Positions 39,672 through 52,691 of a stretch of 64,000 nt of DNA are shown here, one piece after another. Source of the stretch: Adineta ricciae (Eukaryota; Rotifera; Eurotatoria; Adinetida; Adinetidae); NCBI GenBank assembly GCA_905250025.1, contig CAJNOJ010000013.1, positions 186,001 through 250,000 on the forward strand. The letters are read 5' to 3'. The notes below the pieces were generated by a model. It had not been told where the DNA came from. It worked only from the letters and a program-made list of their open reading frames with translations, and ran no database searches. Every line of letters starts with the position of its first letter. Position 1 is the stretch's first letter. The translations under genes and the position numbers were made by a program.

Positions 39672-42600
39672 CAGGTGTTCAGTAAAATTTGATCTAAAAT
39701 TAATACAATACGACAAAGATTGCTAATATTTGTGTAGACGCATTATTCCTTCTCTTCTCTTCTCCTCCTCCTGTAAGCGTTTGTCATTATGACAGAAGAC
39801 ATGTGAAAGACGAGAATGTATTGTAGATTAAAAAGTAAGAAAAGATTACATCCTATTTACTATCTAACAACTACTTTCGACGTTTGATTGTATATACTTC
39901 TAAATATTGAACAAACACAATACTTGCAAATTAGGTAAATGAGCTATTTGTGGAAGTTTTAGCAGCAAAGCACGAATCCGGAAAAAATGTCCTTCGTCGA
40001 TCTTTTCATCTTATTTTTTTAAATTTCTCAAACGATTCTTTAGTAAATGTAGAATTTACCTCGCACGGATAGGATACTTTGCTAGAAAAACTTTGCCTAA
40101 TACTGATTTCAAGCTATTAATGACTAAAAAACAGATGGCATACTTCCGCTAATCCTGTATCAAAATAGACAACAGCGCACTTATATTTGTTGTAGAAAAC
40201 TAACCAATGCTTTGCTCCTGAAGTTAGTTCTCGGATATGTTTTCTAGCGCTCTTATAAAAACTGCGCATCGTTGTGATTCGCAAAGCATTTCATTGTTCG
40301 AAAGCAATGTGCCATATAAGTCTTTTAATTAAAAGTATTGTCTAGGAAAAGCCTCATCTGGCTTTTCGAATTTCTCAGAAAGATTTTCTCGGATATTCAT
40401 GGCTTTTGAGATATTAACATACGATTAGCTGTAGAAAGTTTCAGATTTTTTTTTGACCGAGTAAATTCATATCTAGAATTAGGAAGGTTAATAAAAAAAA
40501 TATCTAGTTAATATTCAATCAGCTATAAAAAGCATTCGAAGACGAATGCTGATAAGAAGAAAAGGTAATGTTGAATGTCTGCCCATAGACACAAAATTCT
40601 ATCATTTGGCTGATATTCCGAAAGCCTTTTCCCGTCATCATCATCTAGCCTATGTTGCTGATTATTCACAGATAAAAAAGAACCACTCTATTGTCTGATT
40701 TCCTTTATTTCTAATTTTGCTATGTTCATCATTACCGGATAAGCGAGCAGTATGCATTTTTCTACTTCTCAACAGAAAATGAAGTGCTAACGTAACTGGG
40801 AGTTCTATTTTCATTGTTGCTCAGATCACTATCATGTGTACGTAGAACTTGATATCAGATATAACTGCCAAAGGCCAATCTCTTATATCAATAAATTGAA
40901 AAATTCGCTGTTTGAAATGATCAACAGCTAGTTTCACTCAATGTGTAATTTAATGAAATCATTGTTTCAATATTATCTCTAAGGCAACTATTGACTAACA
41001 GCAACTCTTAAATATTCTGAAGTGTCCACGTTCTTCGTAGTTTATATAAATGACTTTCAATCACGAGTTTTAACTATTTTCAACTGGGATAACTATATTC
41101 TATCTAAGTGGGGTTTTATACCAAAAAATGATTTTTGAAAAATGAGCTGCATGTCAACTACATCGCAAAACACGATTCCTGTAGGATAGACAAAAAGAAG
41201 ATTATTTTAAGAAACTGGCGGATAGGAAAAGTACATGAAGTCTCTCCTATATTAAAACAGAAATAGTAGATACAAAGTCTAACCGACAATGTAGCCGGTG
41301 TGTATACGAGCTTCATAATTCACCAGTTAATCAGGATCGAACACACTTTCGTGTTCTCTTACTCTTGCCTTAAAGATCTGATAAAATAATATAGTTCTTA
41401 ATTATTTCATTTATCTCATCTTGACCTATTTATTGAGAGACTTATAAACAAATAGTTCTTACGGATAAATATAAGTTTCTTATAACCTATTTAACAGTTT
41501 TTTTAAACTATCATCAATACAGTTCATATGAGTTAGTTGCTCGACCTTTATTACAGAAATCAGCCGCTATTTTGATGTAACTTTCTAACTTTTAGTTCGA
41601 CAAATCAACGCGTATCACAATTACTTGACAATTACAACCCCAGAGATATGCATCGCGTTAGAAGACACGACTTCGAATATAACATGACAACTTGAAAGAA
41701 AATTAAATAAACCATTATAAGAACACAATATTAGTGTCAAAGGTATCGAGTAACATAAATATGTTTTTTTTTTGAACAAGCGTTCACGCGTGAGCGTCTT
41801 TCTTTTTCCTTAGTTTTGCTGCTGGATCTCATGAACTGTTCCAGCTCAGTTGAATTTACAATGTGTTAGTAATTTCAGTGCGCTACCGGAAGACGACGCT
41901 TTTTCGTGCAATTATGATTGGTTTGTTAGTTTCTTTTTGTATAGATGAAACAAGGGTTGGTAATGTGTCTTCTTTAATAAAATTGTAAGACTATTGGCAC
42001 CGTTAGTTGTGTCTCTATAACACATATGGTTTGTCTTTCCGTGTACGAAGGCATCGGCGTATAGTATTTGAATGATGACTGTTAAGGAATAAACAGAAGA
42101 TCGTTGGATACATGGAAATATCCTCATATCCACTACTTATACAGATGTTTGTGAAAAAGATAGTAATGATAGAGTCACTTATCAAATATGTATGTGTCGA
42201 ATTCAATCGTTCATGGCAATTTATTAGAGAAAAGAAAACTACCTTCGAATTCGGTATAATGGTCAGTTCATCTACAAACACTAAACACTGCAATAAACGT
42301 TAACAGATCATCGTGTATATTGTCCCAAACGATTCCTGTCGACAAAACCTTTTTGTAAATTCAGAGCACCGAGTCATGATTTCATAGAAGAAACGTTTTC
42401 TAGCCGATGGACGCGGCGGTTCTTAAATGATTCGGGAAAGTTTTTTCGAATATTGAACATATCTGAAGATTTTTCATGGCGGCGAAATCGTTTTCAGAGC
42501 CCAATAGGGAATTAGTCTTCTAGAACGCATTGAACTTAACGCTATGAATAAATTAAATGCCTTTAACACATCACGAAAACATATCATTTGAATGAAAATA

Positions 42601-42997
42601 TACTTTATTTTAGTGGAAGTCTATTTTTAAAATTCTCAACAATCAATGCCATCTGCATGCTGTTCTGTTTGTATAATCAATCGTACGCACAACATCGGCA
42701 TGGAAACAATAAAAAAAATGGTTATGGACGAGTTGACGAAGAATTTTTATTCCTTCATTCGAGTTGACGAGCGAATCAAGTCATTGAAGTTTGACATAAC
42801 ACACATTATTAATGACTGCCTTTGCTCGTCCCTCATTAATTCATGATCGTTATGCGGAAATTGCGCAAACGAGCGTATATACATATGATGATGATGATCT
42901 GGTTAATTATGCGGAATTTCTACAGTAAATTTATGAATAGTATTCTCGAATTCTACATAAATAAGTGTTTGTACTCTTTAGAAATCATGGTCGTTAC
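39672..42997. other. Gene-poor stretch, 3.3 kb
   Basis: The longest stretch without a recognisable gene. AT-rich, with homopolymer runs. Scattered open frames of up to about 90 codons, for example 42646-42846, have no family resemblance and no matching splice partners that I could see. Confidence 0.4.
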
Positions 42998-45112
42998 ATG
43001 ACAAAAGGAGGTTATGTGGATTCATCTCGACGAATTCGTTCACTTTATCGTCAACAAGAAGGCACACAGCTATCAAAGCACGATGCGTCATCGACAGGAA
43101 ATCTTCTCTTGCCATCACTTGGTAAATCAGCATCATCAGCACCACCCACAACAGGACCCAGAAAGTCGAAAGGATTTGACTTGTCTAATTCTCTATCTAC
43201 ATCAACAAATCTCAAGAATCAAGCCAAAGAATTCGAAAAGCAAATGAGACTCATTAAGGTATGTTTGATGATCTAGAAATATAAAGATATTTCATATTAA
43301 CAATTGAAGAGTGAAATGATCAAAGCTAAGAAAAGTGAACGAGAAGTGAAACGTTTAGAAGGTGATATTAAAAAAGAACAACAACACTTACGCCAATCAC
43401 TTCGAAAACTTGACGTGGGTATGTAAACAGGATGTATTCTGTTGGATGACATTCTTTCCGCCGATCTGTTCGATGTAGATACAACAGCGAAACGTTATAA
43501 ATCCGAAAAGAAATTATCGAAAAACCTCGAAGAAAAAGATACTATTGAAAGGGAATTTCTGAAAACTCGAGAAAAGGTAAAGTATGCTCCGATCGCATGA
43601 CCAATCATTCTTGTTTTATTTAGCAAACTCGACAACGCACTGATCATAATATTGATGCATTACAAACAACTAAAGACAAAGGCCGTCGTAATTTATTACT
43701 TTGTAATGATCTTGCTCGACAATATAAAGCAAAAAACAATGAGCTTGACGTCAAACATCTTCAACTAGATCGATTAAACGCAGATTTCGAGCAAAAAGTG
43801 CATCGAAAAGAGGTTGCATTGTTGTTCACGTCCAGACATCGATAGAATACTTTCATTTTTATCTAGTTGGAGGAAGCTCGGCTCAAGAAAGAATTGGCTG
43901 AGATAGCATTAGCACTCAATTTGGAAGCTCAGAAAGCAAAAGCTGACATGAAAGATTTTCTAAGGTATGCGATCTAATCTGACAGCAAAAGTGCCCTATG
44001 ATTCGTCTCGTAGTATGGTGGATCACGATCGAGCGCATATGTTACAATATGATCGCGAACAGGAACAAAAACTGAAGTAAATCTTTTGTTTTTTAATTTG
44101 AAAATATTCGATATCGATGGTTTATCTTGTAGGAAAACAAATGCACATTCTAAGAGCTTTGAAATGGAAAGATATCGTTCTCCAGCCGATTTATCCGCTC
44201 GTCGTTCGATGCTTGACACTAAACAACGTGAAGGTACAAACACATAGATTCATAAACGATAGAAAATTGATTTGAGTTACTCATTTTAGCTCTTCATCGT
44301 ATTGGTGGTGCACGAGATCGCTTAGAAAATATTTATACGAGACAACGGCAATTGAATGCAAATGCTGCTGCTTTGGAGAGAGATCGACGTGCCAATCAAT
44401 CGAACAACAAGGTGAATGTTTGTATTTTAGTCGATCTATAACAAGAAGAAATTTGATTTTTTTTTGTTTAGGATGTTGATGCACGCCGCTCACATTTAAT
44501 GGATCAATATATGCGTGACAAAGCTGAAAAAGGTGGCAGATATGAAAGAGATAGTTCAAATAAGACAGTGACCTCTTATAATGACATTGAAGCCAAACAA
44601 CATGAAGATCGTGTACGACATTTAACGGTAAGAATGAGAAATATGCTCTGAGATAATGTTCAATTTGTTTTGTAGAAAACCTTGAACAAGAATAAAGAAA
44701 TCGAATTTGAATTGCGTAAAAGTGTTAAAGATGCTGAATTTCAACGTCGTAAGAAAGAGCAAGAAGTACAAAAACTACGAGATGATTTAATACGTAAGAA
44801 GCAAGAAGATGCAGTGAAAATTCAAGAAGCTATTGCACAGGTTCAAACTCAAGAAAGAGAATTAGGACGAAACCTCGTCAAAGAAAATACGAAATTGAAC
44901 AAAGTAAAAGTATATTTTAGTAACTTAGTTTTGCATGGAATTATCTTTTCTAGTTACAAACACGACAAAACAATAAATATACACGTTTGGCACAACAGCA
45001 AGAATACTTCCGCGAAGGCAAATCGTTATTAGATGTTCATGAACGCGAACATAAACGTCTATTACATGCTGAAGCTCGAACACATTCTTCGCAATCGTTG
45101 AATAATATTTAG
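42998..45112 (+). CDS. Long coiled-coil protein of unknown function
   Basis: About ten exons separated by 45-60 base introns, ATG at 42998 (MTKGGYVDSSRRIRSLYRQQ) and TAG at 45110-45112. After a Ser/Pro-rich start (about 90 residues) nearly all the rest is charged heptad-like coiled coil, for example KKSEREVKRLEGDIKKEQQ, DTTAKRYKSEKKLSKNLEEK and EEARLKKELAEIALALNLE. Later come ARDRLENIYTRQRQLNANA and KSVKDAEFQRRKKEQEVQKL. It ends EREHKRLLHAEARTHSSQS. No motor, membrane or enzymatic domain. Proteins of this build are often ciliary or cytoskeletal, but I do not recognise the family. An upstream in-frame ATG at 42965 is possible. Confidence 0.75.
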
Positions 45113-45507
45113 AAACATTGCCTTACGAACTTTTATTTAAGCCGGTGCTTTTGTCACGAACACTTTCATACGCCTTTATTTGCTTCAACATAATATATAT
45201 TTTTTTAACAGAACCTATTGATTGATAGTTAACAGTCACATTTGGAAGTACTTTTTCTAGACTAGCACGACCTCTTTCGCTATCTGACTTACTATTGGTA
45301 AGTATGTGTCAACAAATACACTGCCATAGATCACTACTCTCTATATGATTATTTCTTGAGTGAGTTCGCCATCATGAAAAGTGTGAAGTTAGGCATTTGT
45401 TGGCTGATAAGATCTACCATTTATGATATTGTCAGCTCTTCGAGGCGAAACTATTATATGCACATCGGTATTTCATTTTCAAATTTCTTCTAGACAAATA
45501 GAGTAGA
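45113..45507. other. Intergenic
   Basis: 3' flank of the coiled-coil gene and upstream region of ATP6V0B; nothing else recognised. Confidence 0.4.
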
Positions 45508-46340
45508 ATGAATACATCTTATTTATCCAAAAGCGCTCTGGGCGCAGGTGTTGGCCTGTTTATCTATGCCGGTAAGCTATCTTAGATGTATCGTAAGGCT
45601 GTACCAAACGATTCATCGATGTAGGTTTAACTTATATGTTAACTAACAATGGCTTTCGCTTTGATATTGGTTGGTTTCTTCTATCAATTTCACCTTATCA
45701 ATGGGCATTGATTGGCATAGCGTTAGCTGTATCACTTTCTGTTCTCGGTGCAGCTCTGTAAGTGTATTTCGTTCGAATTTTTACATCAACACATAATCTC
45801 TTGAAATCCTTATGTTCTAGAGGTATTTTTGCTACTGGTGTCAGCATTCTAGGTGGTGGTGTTAAAGCACCACGTATTCGAACCAAAAATCTGATCTCTA
45901 TCATCATGTGTGAAGCTGTTGCCATCTACGGACTTATCATGGGTATCGTAATATCTGGTTCGATAACAGTAAGTGGAAGACAAGAGTTTGCCGTATGAAA
46001 TATTAGTATGATTCGTTCAGAGTTTTATGACAACGAAGCCAGAAGAACTAGCTCTCAAGTATCGTGCTGGGTATAAATTGTTTGGCGCTGGTTTAACAGT
46101 TGGTTTGTGCAATCTGTTCTGTGGTGTATGCGTTGGATTAGTCGGCTCAGGTGCTGCATTAGCTGATGCTCAAAATTCGTCTCTATTTGTTCGTATACTT
46201 ATCATCGAAATTTTCGCAAGTGCAATTGGTCTCTTCGGCTTGATTGTTTCTATACTACAGGTAAACTAGAATATCACTTTGACTGAACTACATTTTCCTT
46301 GTTTTTGTTCTAGTCAAACGGAGCAAATCTGTCTGATTAA
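45508..46340 (+). CDS. ATP6V0B: V-type proton ATPase 21-kDa proteolipid subunit c''
   Basis: Four or five short exons from ATG 45508 ([22 protein letters not shown]) to the TAA at 46338-46340. Hydrophobic throughout, with five membrane helices. Hallmarks: [39 protein letters not shown], then the helix with the proton-carrying glutamate ([16 protein letters not shown]). The second proteolipid repeat follows: [35 protein letters not shown], and [19 protein letters not shown] with its own glutamate. The presence of an N-terminal extra helix and the KAPRI loop separates it from subunit c. It forms part of the rotating Vo ring that pumps protons into endosomes, lysosomes and vesicles. Length (about 205 residues) is normal. 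Confidence 0.95.
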
Positions 46341-46678
46341 GTGGACGATAAAAGCAACGGCTTCATAAAAAGACCTTTTTTTTTCATTCCGATACCCAAT
46401 GATCGTTATTCTTATTTCCATGATTATTTTTTCGTAATATTGTCGTTCTACATGTATAGCTATTTATTTTATTCAAACAGAGTGCATTTGTCGTTCGTCA
46501 GTGTCTTTTTCCCAGTGTTGAAGAAAAACCCAAAACTGAAATGGCTCGGATTAAGTTTATCGCCTTCTTTTCCTTGTAACAATTTTTAAGAGAAAATATT
46601 GACAGTATGAATAATAATAACAACCACAACAACAATGTAGAATAATTGTAGTCTTAGTTATGTCCAAGTTGAAAAAAA

Positions 46679-46684
46679 AATAAA
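46679..46684 (+). promoter_or_regulatory. AATAAA poly(A) signal of ATP6V0B
   Basis: Perfect hexamer about 340 bases after the ATP6V0B stop, before the convergent DNAJC3 gene; the unusually long 3' UTR is inferred from this. Confidence 0.45.
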
Positions 46685-46731
46685 AGCGACTATTGTACAC
46701 AAAACGCACCCGCACGCATTTATTTCAATGA

Positions 46732-48518
46732 TCAATTAAAATGGAAACGAAAGGTGAAACCTTGATTACTGCCAGCGCCGAACGGATTAAAACCATGAAA
46801 AGGATTGTGCTGTTGTGCCTGTTCTTCAGCATCCAATGGGTCTTCTCCAGCGTCAAATTTTGCGCGTTTTTCTAAAATAGTAAATTTTAAGTGGAGATCG
46901 TTTCCTGCGAGAGAAAAATAAGAACGAACCTGCATCAGTTAAAACTTCTTTGGCGGCAGCAATATCAATGAACATTTTCTCTGCTCGTTTCTTATCGTCA
47001 CCTTCGTATTTATCTGGATGCCATTTGATTGCCAGTTTACGATATGCTCGCATAATTTCCGCCTTGTTGGCCGTTCGTCGAACATTCAGAATTTTGTAAT
47101 AATCGCGTTTTTTCAATTGTTTGATGAGTTTCTGCACGCGTTTAATACCTTCATGAATACGATTCGAGTCTTCCGTTTCTTGTGCATGTTGGTAATCTGC
47201 CAGCGCTGATTCATATTGTTCATTCAATATGTGTGCTTCGGCACGACTGACGAACATTTCTGCATCAGACCCATATGTGTCCAAAACGTACGTACATTTA
47301 TCAATCGTTTCTTTGACTGGTGATTTGCCTCGCGACATGCACGTACACAGCGTTGAATGAGCACGCTGTACAAATGCATGCGATGCTGAATCAGAAGAAA
47401 GTTTAAGAATTTGATTCGCTTTTTCCAGGCATTCATTCCAATTTGATTGACTAATTGCTTCGCGAATAGATTCTAGTTGTTTGGCTAATTTCTTTACTTT
47501 GGTATAATGTGTATGACATGCTTTGTGATCAGCGTCGAGTTTCAAGCATTCTCGAATATTTCTACAAGGGAAAAAACATTCTTTCCTGCGTAGATTACGA
47601 CGGAGAATATTTACGTTAAACTATCATCAGCCTCACCCATCGAGTAGAGTAATTGACTGATTTTGAGAAATGCTTGAGTATTATCTGGTATTAACTTCGC
47701 TGTTGCTTTAAGATCATTGACTGCTTTTGAGAGATCACCTGATTTGAGATAACTGTCAGCGCGTAATTCACGTATTTGAATAGCCCATGGGCAATGCTAA
47801 AGTAGAACTTCAATTGAGAGAAATAGAGCATTGTTTGACAAACCTCAATAACGGGCGAAAGCAGCTCAATTGTTTTACTATAATCTTCTTTCGCATAAAA
47901 ATTATCAGCGTCTTTAACTGTTTGACTTAATTTTTCACATAGATCTAATTGACTACGCGCTTCACTATTCGTCGCATCTGATTTGATCTAAATGGAAAAG
48001 AATATTCATAGAAAAATAAATATCATTAGTGTTGAATAACATACCACATTCTCAAAATCAATTTTAGCTTCACCAAAATCACCTTGTTTCAATAATAAAT
48101 TTCCTCGTTGTATTCGTGCTGCAGTAAAGTCAGGTTTGAGTTCGATGACTTTACTCAAATCTGGTAATGCTGCTTTCAATTTTCCCATGCCTAAATAAAC
48201 AGCTGCGCGTCGAAAATATGCCACATAGCTTGTCGGATCAACCTCTTGAAAGAGAAAGTCGAAATTTTTATTGTTAAACTTCTTCTAAAATTACCGATTG
48301 CGGCGTGAAATTGTGAGAGAGCATCAGCTAATTGTCCTGTAGCTAATAATCGCTTTCCTTTTTCTAAATGATCATTAGCGTCTGCAGTAGCACCTAGAAA
48401 AATGAAGATCATTCATTGAAATCGACATGAAATTTCGCCGACATTTACCTTTTACGGACGTATCTGACAGAAGAATAAGTACAGAGAGACAGAAAATCAC
48501 ATGAAACCACCGAGGCAT
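46732..48518 (-). CDS. DNAJC3: ER co-chaperone DNAJC3 (p58IPK)
   Basis: About seven exons. The ATG at 48518 starts a signal peptide (MPRWFHVIFCLSVLILLSD). Tandem TPR repeats follow: DHLEKGKRLLATGQLADALS, AYFRRAAVYLGMGKLKAALP with DLSKVIELKPDFTAARIQRG, and FVSRAEAHILNEQYESALAD. Near the end comes a J domain (KKRDYYKILNVRRTANKAEI, HPDKYEGDDKKRAEKMF) containing the HPD tripeptide that activates Hsp70/BiP. The tail is QAQQHNPFHGFNPFGAGSNQ, then a short aromatic end (FTFRFHFN), as in DNAJC3 of other animals; no KDEL, as in vertebrates. It acts in the ER lumen in folding and the unfolded protein response. The domain order and length (about 490 residues) match the family. Confidence 0.95.
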
Positions 48519-49114
48519 GGTACAATTGTAGATTGTGGAATGTCAAAAATCATACCGTGATCATCAGAAGAAATTTTACGGCAGGTTTTATTGATCTAAA
48601 GCGGCGACAAACGTTGAATAAGATGTATGGACTAATCTGACCCAATGGTTGATAGACAAGTGAAACCTTCAACAGTGATAAAAACTAGTTTGTAGGAGTT
48701 TGAAAGATCAATAAAAGATGAAATATTTTTTGAAAGATTTTCTCGCTTTAAAAAAATGTTAAGAAATTCAGTGCGACATCTATTCACGTCGATATATAAA
48801 GACCACAAGTACAAATATCAATGAATTTAGACCTTCGTTTGTTTATTTGCATGCATTTCTCAGTTCATTTTCATTCGATGAGAATCTGTTTATGAAAAAC
48901 GCTATTCGGAGTGATGAGAAAGGAATAGTAGGTGAATCAAAAAAATGCACCACATATTTCTTAGTCTTCAAAGTTCCCTGACCGAATATTGCGTACGAAT
49001 CATCTGATCGCTGATTAATATTCATGAAATTTTTTTTCCTCGTTATTGACATACGAGTGATTGGTTCTTGATTTCGATTTTCGTCTATGAAATTCTCTCG
49101 TTTCTCTTTTTTCG
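48519..49114. other. Intergenic between divergent DNAJC3 and SLC30
   Basis: Promoter space of both genes; no further gene seen. I could not identify a convincing ER-stress element. Confidence 0.4.
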
Positions 49115-50732
49115 ATGACAACAAATACGAATTTTTATCAAGAATCACAACAGAGCAGACGTAATTATAACGATGGTAATACATCCGATGATAATCTTTT
49201 GTTGATGGCTGATGACGGTGAAGATAGAACACCATTGTTACGTGGTACTGATGAGAGATTAGCCGTACAAGATGAAACGCCATCAGATCGATCACGTTCA
49301 CCATCTACTCATTGTCACGTGCCTGAGGATAAATTTGATTATGCATCAAGAAATCGTTTGATTATTGTTCTTATTATTTGTGTTATTTTCATGATTATTG
49401 AAATAGTTGGTATGTTCTTCACACATGAGAGATATGTTCGAAACAACTGTACATGTTTCTATAGGAGGTGTTCTTTCAAATTCAACAGCTGTTGTAACTG
49501 ATGCTGCTCATATGACGATTGATGTTGCAAGTTTCCTAATATCATTAACAGCCATGTATCTTGCACGAAAACGACCAACACGAAAGCTTTCATTTGGTTA
49601 CATTCGAGCAGGTTGAAACTAAAACTTTCCATAGATGAATCGTTATCATTGTGTCTCGTGTTTAGAAGTACTTGGAGCTTTGTTGAGTGTCTTGACTATC
49701 TGGTTAGTCACTGGCATCCTTGTTTATATGGCCATCGAACGGTGTATCAATCAGTCATTTAAAGTCAATTCTTTAGAAATGATTATCGTCGCATCCTGTG
49801 GTGTCTTTTTCAATATCGTGTAGGTATGAATAATGGAGATAGTATGTTTGGAAGAACTAAACAAGTTTTCTTTGACTTTCTTTTTCAGAATGTTTTTCAC
49901 TTTGCATGCTAATGCATGTGGTAAATCTCTACCGCACCATGGACATTCACATGATCATAATCATGGCCATTCGCACGGCGAAAGTCCTGATAGTAATAGT
50001 ACGATTATCAATACTGAACCGTTAGTAGGTGAAATCATCGTTGGATCACCTGGAGATCATGCAATTAACCCGAAAAAATCACAAAAAAATATCAATGTTC
50101 GAGCTGCAATTATTCACGTTATTGGAGATTTTGTTCAAAGTGTTGGCGTTCTCTGTGCGGCAATACTGATTCATTTTAAGGTATTTTGAATCACAACGAA
50201 TGCCATGTTATATTCAATAGGTTTCTTTCATATTTAGCCAGACTACAAACTCGCTGACCCTATCTGTACGTTTGTTTTCTCCGTTCTGGTTCTCATTACG
50301 ACTATTACTATCATGCGTGATATCATTCTTGTACTAATGGAAGGTCAGACTCAGCTATATATGCGATTGTTGATGAATTCGAGTTTTATAGGTGTACCAT
50401 CGAATGTAAACTATTCTCAAGTAGTTGAAGATCTTCTTCGATTGCCTGGCGTGCGAAATGCGCATAGTTTACATATATGGTCATTGTCCTTACAACGAAC
50501 CGCTCTTTCTGTCCATATTGCAATCGGTAATTAGGCTTCCGCAGAGTGATATGAAAGGTCTTGATGGAAATATTTTGTTCTAGATTCGGATCGAGATTAT
50601 TTGACAGTACTGAGTCAAGCTCAAGACATGCTTCGTCGTGAACATTCGATATCTCGGATGACAATTCAAGTGGAGCCGTATGATGAGTTTATAATGAATA
50701 TGTGTGAAAATTGTCGTCGACCAGGCAGTTGA
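49115..50732 (+). CDS. Zinc transporter of the ZnT2/3/4/8 type (SLC30, CDF family)
   Basis: About six or seven exons from ATG 49115 to TGA 50730-50732. A 90-residue acidic cytosolic N-terminus leads to six membrane helices. TM2 bears AVVTDAAHMTIDVASF, and TM5 AAIIHVIGDFVQSVGV, whose His/Asp pairs (HxxxD in both) form the zinc site of vesicular ZnTs. Between TM4 and TM5 lies the His-rich loop (HGHSHDHNHGHSHGES) that takes up cytosolic zinc. The C-terminal domain has VRNAHSLHIWSLSLQRTALS and ends MCENCRRPGS. It would exchange protons for zinc, loading vesicles or granules. Member of the ZnT2/3/4/8 clade by motif; the exact orthologue is not settled. Tail CENC echoes the CxxC of this clade. Confidence 0.93.
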
Positions 50733-51653
50733 GCGAGAAAGAAGTAATAGTACTATGATTTGCCAAAATAAAGAAAGAAATCGAAGGCATTATTATTATT
50801 ATTTCCTTTACTTATCTATTTATCTCTATTTTTAACAAAATTTATTTCCTTTTAACAAATATGCCCTACGTTCTGTTTTTCGACGGCAATTACCGATAAT
50901 TTCAGATGCGATTTGAAACCAAAATTGATATGTTCGACATTTTTTTATATTTAAAAAAATAAAGCTTAGTGATTTCCAATCGATTTTTATTTTATTTGCT
51001 GCTGTAAACCGACAAGAGACAAATCCAACCGTGTCAAGCATAGTGAACTACCGTTACTGGTTGTAACTATCTCACACCTTCAAAACTAACGAAAATTGAA
51101 TGCTTTACCATTGCCGTTGTATTTGAGAATAGATCGACATCAGATTTTCAGATATGGGATTATTTTGAATGATTGCGTGCGAAGATCTATAAGGGAAGAG
51201 CACGCTTATGTTGAGATTAAATAAATCTTACCGAACGAAAAACTCTTTGAAATTTTGAACCGAGACGAAACATATTTGGAAAAAGTTCATGGGCAACTTC
51301 GGTTGTACTGTTGAAGGTTTTCTGTGGTATTGAATACGACTACACTTAGTATCCATTCACTGATATTCATTCAACAGCACACGTTCTAAAAACACTTATT
51401 CGCGTTGAAGTAGTTTAATTAGAGCGTTATACCAAATAGAATTATATTAAATAAGAAGCTATTTCCTATGACCTATATCTCTTGAAAAAGAAGATATCTA
51501 TACGTAATCGAATGAAGTGACTATCTTCAATTATTCTTGAATATTTGACAAGTAGAGCGTGTGCCACTTAATCTTGGCTCTGTTATTTATAATAATGAGT
51601 TTTATCTTTGACACTAAGATACATTTACTCTTTGCTTTCAATTGAACAAACGA
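50733..51653. other. Intergenic, 0.9 kb
   Basis: An AATAAA at 50767-50772 suits the SLC30 transcript end. Remaining sequence is AT-rich with no gene recognised. Confidence 0.45.
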
Positions 51654-52691
51654 ATGGACGACTCGACATCGATGAGCAATTTCGTTCTATCACCATTTGC
51701 CTCCTATCTCACTGATATTCAACAAGCTTTGACATGGTCAATGTTAAGTTTTCTCATATTTGGCAATATCGGCAATCTGCTGAATTGCTTCGTATTCCTT
51801 CAAAGGCCACTTCGATCGAATCCTTGTTCGCATTATTTATTTGTTTCATCGATTACTAATAGTATCGCATTGTCCTTTACTATTCCGACGGGCATCTATG
51901 CAATGGAACAGATGGATCTCACGTCGTACTCATTAATCTATTGTAAATTCCGTCTCTATATTTACCACTCATTATTGATGATTTCGCGTTATTTGATTAT
52001 CTTGGCATGCTTCGATCGAGCTTGTTTATCTTCACGACGTCCAGCGATTAGAAATTTAAGTCATATACGTTTCGCTCGAATTCTCAGCGTGTTTACAATC
52101 GTCTTTTGGTTCATAGGAGCTGCCCACTTGCCACTTGTGGTAGACATTCAATTTGGAGATTGTATACTACCTGGTGTATATCCTCTTATTTTCAGCATCT
52201 ATGCCGTTATTTTTGCTGGTATTATTCCACCAGTTGCAATGACTATATTCAGTGCATTTACATTGCGGAATTTACATTCAGTTCATGTTCGTATTCATTC
52301 AAGAAGTGCGCCAACGAATGCTGTCATGCGTCAGCGTGACATTCATTTAACCCGAATGTTAACAGCACAGGTGATCATATATGTTTTAACCACAACACCA
52401 TATCCACTAAATACGTTATATGCAGCGATTACACTTTCGACAACCAAGGGCTCTGACCGACAAGCTATTGAAGGATTTATCTATTTTGTTACAAGTACAT
52501 TCCTTTTATTTATCAATCCATCGGCAACATTCTATATTTATTTTACAACATCGAAAGCGTTTCGAACAGAATTACAAGCTGCTTGCAAACGTCTGTGGCT
52601 GAACATTCTACGGAAACCACAGAATCAATCATCTGTAAGAAATATCTCATCAAATGTTCAGCCACAAGCGAATCCTAGACAAACTAGATAA
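51654..52691 (+). CDS. Rhodopsin-family 7TM receptor, intronless
   Basis: Single exon, about 345 residues. The ATG at 51654 (MDDSTSMSNF) is used; the frame extends four codons further but only to a TTG. TM1 FGNIGNLLNCFVFLQ, TM2 YLFVSSITNSIALSF, and TM3 ends ILACFDRACLSSRRP, so DRY is replaced by DRA as in the tandem pair at 36-40 kb. TM4 is IVFWFIGAAHLPLVV, TM6 QVIIYVLTTTPYPLNTLY, TM7 FINPSATFYIYF (a NPxxxFY variant). The N-terminus is short and unglycosylated by sequence; the C-tail is basic. Probably a sensory or peptide receptor; ligand unknown. Confidence 0.88.
   Translation: MDDSTSMSNFVLSPFASYLTDIQQALTWSMLSFLIFGNIGNLLNCFVFLQRPLRSNPCSHYLFVSSITNSIALSFTIPTGIYAMEQMDLTSYSLIYCKFRLYIYHSLLMISRYLIILACFDRACLSSRRPAIRNLSHIRFARILSVFTIVFWFIGAAHLPLVVDIQFGDCILPGVYPLIFSIYAVIFAGIIPPVAMTIFSAFTLRNLHSVHVRIHSRSAPTNAVMRQRDIHLTRMLTAQVIIYVLTTTPYPLNTLYAAITLSTTKGSDRQAIEGFIYFVTSTFLLFINPSATFYIYFTTSKAFRTELQAACKRLWLNILRKPQNQSSVRNISSNVQPQANPRQTR

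Noticed and set aside
42646-42846. 66-codon plus-strand frame as a small gene
   Set aside because: No family resemblance, no splice partner, and length is within chance for AT-rich DNA.
39672-42997. Mobile element in the 3.3-kb gene-poor stretch
   Set aside because: No terminal repeats, transposase or reverse transcriptase motifs could be seen.
48843-49304. 153-codon minus-strand frame overlapping the SLC30 start
   Set aside because: It is antisense to a clear zinc transporter exon and has no resemblance to any family.
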